A stretch of DNA of 11,233 nucleotides, from NCBI GenBank assembly GCA_021774205.1, contig JAJFJI010000003.1, positions 1 through 11,233 of the forward strand, written 5' to 3'. Numbering within the stretch: position 1 is the stretch's first letter; every line of letters begins with the position of its first letter. The notes beneath the pieces are model-generated. The model saw nothing but the letters and a program-made list of their open reading frames with translations, made no database searches and was not told where the DNA came from. This DNA is from Nitrosomonas sp. Its GTDB lineage: Bacteria; Pseudomonadota; Gammaproteobacteria; Burkholderiales; Nitrosomonadaceae. Below, one piece after another: positions 7,715 through 11,233 of the stretch. A program made the translations under genes and the position numbers.

Positions 7715-9034
7715 ATGGCCTCTCAATCTTCGCAAAAAAACCAATCCGCACCCAGATTGATCGCTTTTTATCTGACACAATTTCACCCAACACCTGAAAA
7801 TGATCTATGGTGGGGAAAAGGTTTCACCGAATGGACCAATGTCACCAAAGCACAATCGCTATTTCAAGGCCATTACCAACCGCATTTGCCAAGTGATTTT
7901 GGCTTTTACGATTTGCGTGTTCGTGAAACACGTCGAGAACAAATCCAAATGGCCAAACAATATGGTATTGATGGGTTTTGTTATCACTATTACTGGTTTT
8001 CCGGAAAACGGATACTTAATTTCCCGCTAGACGACATGCTTGCTGACCAGGAAAGTAACATGCCCTTTTGTCTGTGCTGGGCCAATGAAAACTGGACTCG
8101 ACGTTGGGATGCTGCCGATCATGAAGTTCTGATTGCACAGCAATACCTCCCTGAAGATGACTTGAATTTTATCAAATCTTTGATGCCTTTTTTCAAAGAT
8201 GAACGTTATATCAGAGTGGACGGCAAACCGTACCTAATCGTCTATCGGCCGCAACATCTTCCAGATGCACGCAAGACAATCGATGTATGGCGTGAATATT
8301 GCCGAACGATTGGATTGGGTGAAATCCATTTATGTGCCGCATTAACCCATGGCAATGAAGATTATGCGCAATTTGGATTCGATAGCGGCGTGGAATTTCC
8401 ACCACACAATCTAAGAGATAGAAACATCAATGGCGCAATCAAATTCTCTGGCGATTTCCATGGAAATGCGATGCAGTATGCCACTGTTGCACAGTCCTTT
8501 ATTGATCGTACCTATGGAACGGCACGTGTTTTTAAGACGGTATTCCCTTCCTGGGACAATACTGCACGCACGCAAAACCGTGCACTCATCGTACTTAACG
8601 GGACACCTGAGAATTACGAATATTGGCTGTCATCGACTATCGATATTACGCAACATTCTAGTAAAGGCGATCAATTGATATTTATTAATGCATGGAATGA
8701 ATGGGCAGAAGGCTGCCATCTTGAACCTGATCGTTGGTTCGGTCATGGTTTCCTAGAAGCCACCTCAAACGCAACAAAAGGATTGCGCAGATTTGCCACA
8801 TTTCCAGATACCGCTTTACCTCATACAGATGAAATTACCGCGCTACCTCATACAGATGAAATACACCATCGAACATTCTGGAAAGATATTAAAGATGTGA
8901 TTTATTACCATACCTGGTTAAAACTTGGAAGTTTAAAACTTGCTGTCAATCAACGACCTTGGTTGCGTTCTATATTGCTACCAGTAATTAAGCTTTTACG
9001 CGCCTACCGCACAAAAAAAGGCACTATTAAATAA
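7715..9034 (+). CDS. WbsX-type GH99-like glycan enzyme, paralogue 1
   Basis: A 439-residue protein of the WbsX family (Pfam Glyco_tran_WbsX, GH99-like fold), common in O-antigen and capsule loci and usually annotated as a glycosyltransferase. It has the family start RLIAFYLTQFHPTPEND (14-30), WWGKGFTEWTNV (32-43), GFCYHYYWFSGK (87-98), CWANENWTRRWD (121-132), KPYLIVYRPQ (171-180), SWDNTAR (279-285) and INAWNEWAEGCHLEP (324-338). The NEWxEG motif matches the catalytic Glu pair of GH99 enzymes. Beyond the domain it carries a tandem repeat (ALPHTDEI twice, from residue 367) and a basic amphipathic tail (about 389-439) that may bind the membrane. ATG 7715 follows an in-frame stop at 7709; the nearest AGGA is 22 bases upstream, too far to be an ordinary binding site. 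Transfer versus hydrolysis is undecided. Confidence 0.87.
   Translation: MASQSSQKNQSAPRLIAFYLTQFHPTPENDLWWGKGFTEWTNVTKAQSLFQGHYQPHLPSDFGFYDLRVRETRREQIQMAKQYGIDGFCYHYYWFSGKRILNFPLDDMLADQESNMPFCLCWANENWTRRWDAADHEVLIAQQYLPEDDLNFIKSLMPFFKDERYIRVDGKPYLIVYRPQHLPDARKTIDVWREYCRTIGLGEIHLCAALTHGNEDYAQFGFDSGVEFPPHNLRDRNINGAIKFSGDFHGNAMQYATVAQSFIDRTYGTARVFKTVFPSWDNTARTQNRALIVLNGTPENYEYWLSSTIDITQHSSKGDQLIFINAWNEWAEGCHLEPDRWFGHGFLEATSNATKGLRRFATFPDTALPHTDEITALPHTDEIHHRTFWKDIKDVIYYHTWLKLGSLKLAVNQRPWLRSILLPVIKLLRAYRTKKGTIK
8810..8863 (+). repeat. Two tandem 27-bp units in WbsX paralogue 1
   Basis: Units at 8810-8836 and 8837-8863 differ at only a few bases and each encode a nine-residue TALPHTDEI-like peptide. 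They lie just after the catalytic domain, at the join to the basic tail, so they probably lengthen a linker. The near identity suggests a recent duplication by slippage. Confidence 0.9.
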
Positions 9035-9062
9035 CGATAACCTTGTTTTAGAAAATGGAAAA

Positions 9063-9084
9063 ATACTTTCAAAACTGAAAGTAT
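9063..9084. other. Perfect hairpin after WbsX paralogue 1
   Basis: ATACTTTC (9063-9070) and GAAAGTAT (9077-9084) form an 8-bp perfect stem with a 6-base loop, 28 bases after the WbsX stop. The stem is AT-rich and has no T-run after it, so it is a poor intrinsic terminator. It could affect mRNA stability or mark a rearrangement join, since the decayed methyltransferase starts directly afterwards. Confidence 0.4.
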
Positions 9085-9094
9085 AAGAAAGTAC

Positions 9095-9438
9095 ATGAAC
9101 CATCATCAAGCAATACGTCCATTTCACAGTGGACATTGCTACGAGAAACTTAAATATTTAACTTTTGCGGATGAGACATTTGATATTGTTATCACTCAAG
9201 ATGTGATGGAGCATGTTTTTCAACCAGGCGGTGCGCATATAATTACACCGCCTAAACATAAAAGTTTTAACCAAAGTTAAACATCTTTTGGAGCCAATCC
9301 ACAATGGCAACCCTGTAGGTGATGGCTGCGCACTCGTAATCTTGGACTATAGCAATGATTTCTAGGTGCAAGTTTTCCAACGACTACCTGCGCACCCTTA
9401 AGCTGGAAGTGTTTATTACTCATAAAATCACCAAATAA
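9095..9438 (+). pseudogene. Decayed class I methyltransferase gene
   Basis: Remains of a methyltransferase can be followed through all three + frames. The first piece (from 9095) holds FADETFDIVITQDVMEHVF, a typical motif II region, then jumps straight to PGGAHIITPP. The roughly 14-residue helix that normally separates these motifs is missing around 9219-9223. The frame then shifts near 9265-9272 to one reading HLLEPIHNGNPVGDG and ALVILDY (stop TAG 9363-9365). It shifts again to LKLEVFITHKITK, ending with TAA 9436-9438, a family-like C-terminus. The N-terminal SAM loop (GxGxG) is absent. At least two frameshifts, an internal deletion, an in-frame stop and loss of the N-terminus make a working product implausible. 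The family match is from recalled motifs and is strong for the first two pieces, weaker for the last. Confidence 0.8.
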
Positions 9439-9455
9439 CCATTAGGTTCAGGCTA

Positions 9456-10610
9456 TTGAATAATCGCGAAGTTAAATTGATTGCGATGTATTTTCCCCAG
9501 CTTCATGCCATTCCCGAAAATGATGCATGGTGGGGCAAGGGATTTACCGACTGGGACAAGGTCAAATCAGCAAGTGTACAGTACGATGGTCACTATCAGC
9601 CGCGCATACCGCTAAACCAGACATATTACGACCAATCGAAAATAGAAACGCTACGCGGGCAGATTAAACTGGCAAAGAAGTACGGGATATTTGGATTCTG
9701 TCATTATCACTACTGGTTCGACGGCAAGCAATTACTCGAGATGCCAACGAACCTAGTCATGGATAATAAAGACATCGATTTTCCGTTCTGCTTATCATGG
9801 GCTAACGAGACTTGGTCGAGGAGATGGGACGGGCTGGGCCACCGAACCCTGATTCAGCAGACCCATCCCCCGACTAGGGAAAACTGGAAAAAACATTTCG
9901 ATTATCTAATCAAGGCCTGGTCCGATCCGAGAGCCATTAAAGTGGACGGCAAACCAGTGTTTGTGATCTACCGCCCGCAGCACATCAATAGCATAGATGA
10001 GATGCTGGCATACTGGCGAGAACTTGCGCAACAAAACGGGTTGCCAGGCTTATACTTCATTTTTCAGAAACAATATGAATTGCGTAACCGTGATTGCCTG
10101 AATTCGTTCGATGCGCTATTCCAGTTTCAACCTTTCGAAGCGATCAATTCACCAATGTATGAAAAAAAATTGATCCGCCGTTCGTTAATGTTAAACCTAG
10201 CGCGCAAGCTACCCGAGCGTTATCAAGACATGCTGCGCGAGTTTAAAGTTAAGTTTATCAAGAAACTGACTTTTCATGATTATAATAAGGCTTGGCTGCA
10301 AATCGTTGAGATTCGTCATGACCAGAAACTGGTGACTTACCCCGGTGCATTTGTTGATTGGGACAATACGGCACGATACAAAGAAAGAGCAACTATATTC
10401 CGTGGAGCATCACCGAATGCTTTCGCTCCATGGTTTAAGCAGTTGGTGAATACCATGCCACGCAGAAACCTCTCGGAGAATCTCATATTTCTTAATGCCT
10501 GGAATGAATGGAGTGAAGGGGCTTATCTCGAGCCGGATGAACGATATGGATACCAGTATCTGGAGGCAATCAAGAAAGTGCTGGATACAAGCGGCCTTGA
10601 TAAGGACTAA
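9456..10610 (+). CDS. WbsX-type GH99-like glycan enzyme, paralogue 2
   Basis: A 384-residue WbsX-family protein, a diverged relative of the one at 7715-9034. It keeps KLIAMYFPQLHAIPEND (7-23), WWGKGFTDWDKV (25-36), GFCHYHYWFDGK (80-91), SWANETWSRRWD (114-125), KPVFVIYRPQ (166-175), DWDNTAR (301-307) and LNAWNEWSEGAYLEP (346-360). The Glu pair of NEWxEG is present. Unlike its neighbour it has an insert-like basic segment (about 235-275), no ALPHTDEI repeat and no basic C-terminal tail; it stops soon after the domain. The start is TTG 9456 with a nearby AGG. The first ATG (9486) would remove the first strand of the barrel, so TTG is favoured. It begins 17 bases after the decayed methyltransferase. 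It probably acts on a different linkage from paralogue 1 (inference). Confidence 0.87.
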   Translation: MNNREVKLIAMYFPQLHAIPENDAWWGKGFTDWDKVKSASVQYDGHYQPRIPLNQTYYDQSKIETLRGQIKLAKKYGIFGFCHYHYWFDGKQLLEMPTNLVMDNKDIDFPFCLSWANETWSRRWDGLGHRTLIQQTHPPTRENWKKHFDYLIKAWSDPRAIKVDGKPVFVIYRPQHINSIDEMLAYWRELAQQNGLPGLYFIFQKQYELRNRDCLNSFDALFQFQPFEAINSPMYEKKLIRRSLMLNLARKLPERYQDMLREFKVKFIKKLTFHDYNKAWLQIVEIRHDQKLVTYPGAFVDWDNTARYKERATIFRGASPNAFAPWFKQLVNTMPRRNLSENLIFLNAWNEWSEGAYLEPDERYGYQYLEAIKKVLDTSGLDKD

Positions 10611-10660
10611 CTCAACTCCATGAGACCTGATATTGCTGTCCGTCACTCGCCAATAAATCT

Positions 10661-11233
10661 ATGACATTAAAAGGTTTCGATGACAAGGAAGTCACGGTAT
10701 TGCTTTCTACATACAACGGAAGCAAGTTCCTGCGGCAGCAGCTCGATTCGTTGTATCAGCAAATTTATCCGAATATCCGGATATTGGTCCGTGATGATAG
10801 ATCTACTGATTCTACCAGGACCTTGTTGGAAAAAGAACAAGCAAAAGGCCACATAACTTTATTCGAAGGACATAGCAATCTCGGCGCAGCGCCTAGTTTT
10901 TTCGAGTTGTTGAGAAACGCAGCAACAACCGAGACTGAATACGTCGCGTTTTGTGACCAGGATGATGTCTGGCATCCTGAAAAGGTTACCCGCGCAATTT
11001 TAAGATTAGCAGATGTCGCCGTTGACCATCCAGCAATGTATTGTTCCAGAGTGAAAATCGTTGATGAGCGCTTGGCGCATATCGGCTATACGATGATTCC
11101 GAGAAAAATTGGCTTTGGTAATGCACTGGTGGATTGTGTCGCAACAGGCTGCACGATTGTTCTCAACCGAGCAGCGGTACGTCTGCTCGGTAAAAACCTG
11201 CCAAGCAGTGGCGTAATGCATGATTGGTGGTGT
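10661..11233 (+). CDS. GT2 glycosyltransferase, 3' end outside the window
   Basis: An open frame from ATG 10661 runs off the right edge after 191 codons without a stop. It is a GT-A family 2 glycosyltransferase: VTVLLSTYNGSKFLRQQLDS (11-30) is the nucleotide-binding start, LVRDDRSTD (42-50) the first acidic motif, FCDQDDVWHPEKV (97-109) the metal-binding DxD region, and GVMHDWW (184-190) the motif seen in rhamnosyltransferase-like members. About 100 residues are probably missing. The first acidic motif normally reads DDGSTD; here Gly47 is Arg, an unusual change at a tight turn. The gene starts 50 bases after the WbsX stop with no evident Shine-Dalgarno; an in-frame stop at 10628 excludes a longer start. 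It would add a sugar to the lipid-linked glycan at the inner membrane; donor and acceptor are unknown. Confidence 0.88.
   Translation, partial: MTLKGFDDKEVTVLLSTYNGSKFLRQQLDSLYQQIYPNIRILVRDDRSTDSTRTLLEKEQAKGHITLFEGHSNLGAAPSFFELLRNAATTETEYVAFCDQDDVWHPEKVTRAILRLADVAVDHPAMYCSRVKIVDERLAHIGYTMIPRKIGFGNALVDCVATGCTIVLNRAAVRLLGKNLPSSGVMHDWWC

Noticed and set aside
9063..9084. Intrinsic terminator after WbsX paralogue 1
   Set aside because: The stem is AT-rich and there is no T-run after it, so it is listed only as a hairpin.
9095..9280. A small intact 61-residue gene
   Set aside because: Its motifs are the middle of a methyltransferase and continue in other frames downstream, so it is a fragment of a pseudogene rather than a gene in its own right.

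Overview
This window is part of a cell-surface polysaccharide gene cluster (O-antigen or capsule type) from a Gram-negative bacterium. An ABC-2 exporter pair of the Wzm/Wzt kind, with a carbohydrate-binding tail on the ATPase, points to export of a glycan completed in the cytoplasm. The moderate base composition, frequent TTG starts and gene types fit an environmental beta- or gammaproteobacterium, but the sequence alone does not fix the taxon. All confident genes are on the + strand.

Layout. Bases 1-908 hold no convincing intact gene. They contain a terminator-like hairpin (218-242), a 13-bp direct repeat (180-192 and 779-791) and, between the repeat copies, three coding-like stretches in one frame broken by TAA stops. 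The cluster starts with wzm (909-1739) and wzt (1729-2985), which overlap by 11 bp. Next come a methyltransferase-GNAT fusion (2991-4808), a PIG-L deacetylase/GT2 fusion with a repetitive coiled-coil tail (4866-6791), and a class I methyltransferase (6815-7657). Then follow a WbsX-type GH99-like protein (7715-9034), the wreck of another methyltransferase gene (about 9095-9438), a second WbsX paralogue (9456-10610), and a GT2 glycosyltransferase cut off by the window edge (10661 onward).

How they may work together (inference). The glycosyltransferase and WbsX-type enzymes would build or remodel the glycan on the cytoplasmic face of the inner membrane. The deacetylase, acetyltransferase and methyltransferases would decorate or cap it. 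Wzt would recognise the finished chain through its C-terminal domain, and Wzm/Wzt would move it across the membrane. Sugar-nucleotide synthesis and chain-initiation genes are not in the window and probably lie nearby.

The points most worth a second look are the two multi-domain fusions, the near-identical 42-bp repeats coding for the coiled coil, the decayed methyltransferase between two WbsX paralogues, and the GH99-like catalytic signature kept in both WbsX proteins.
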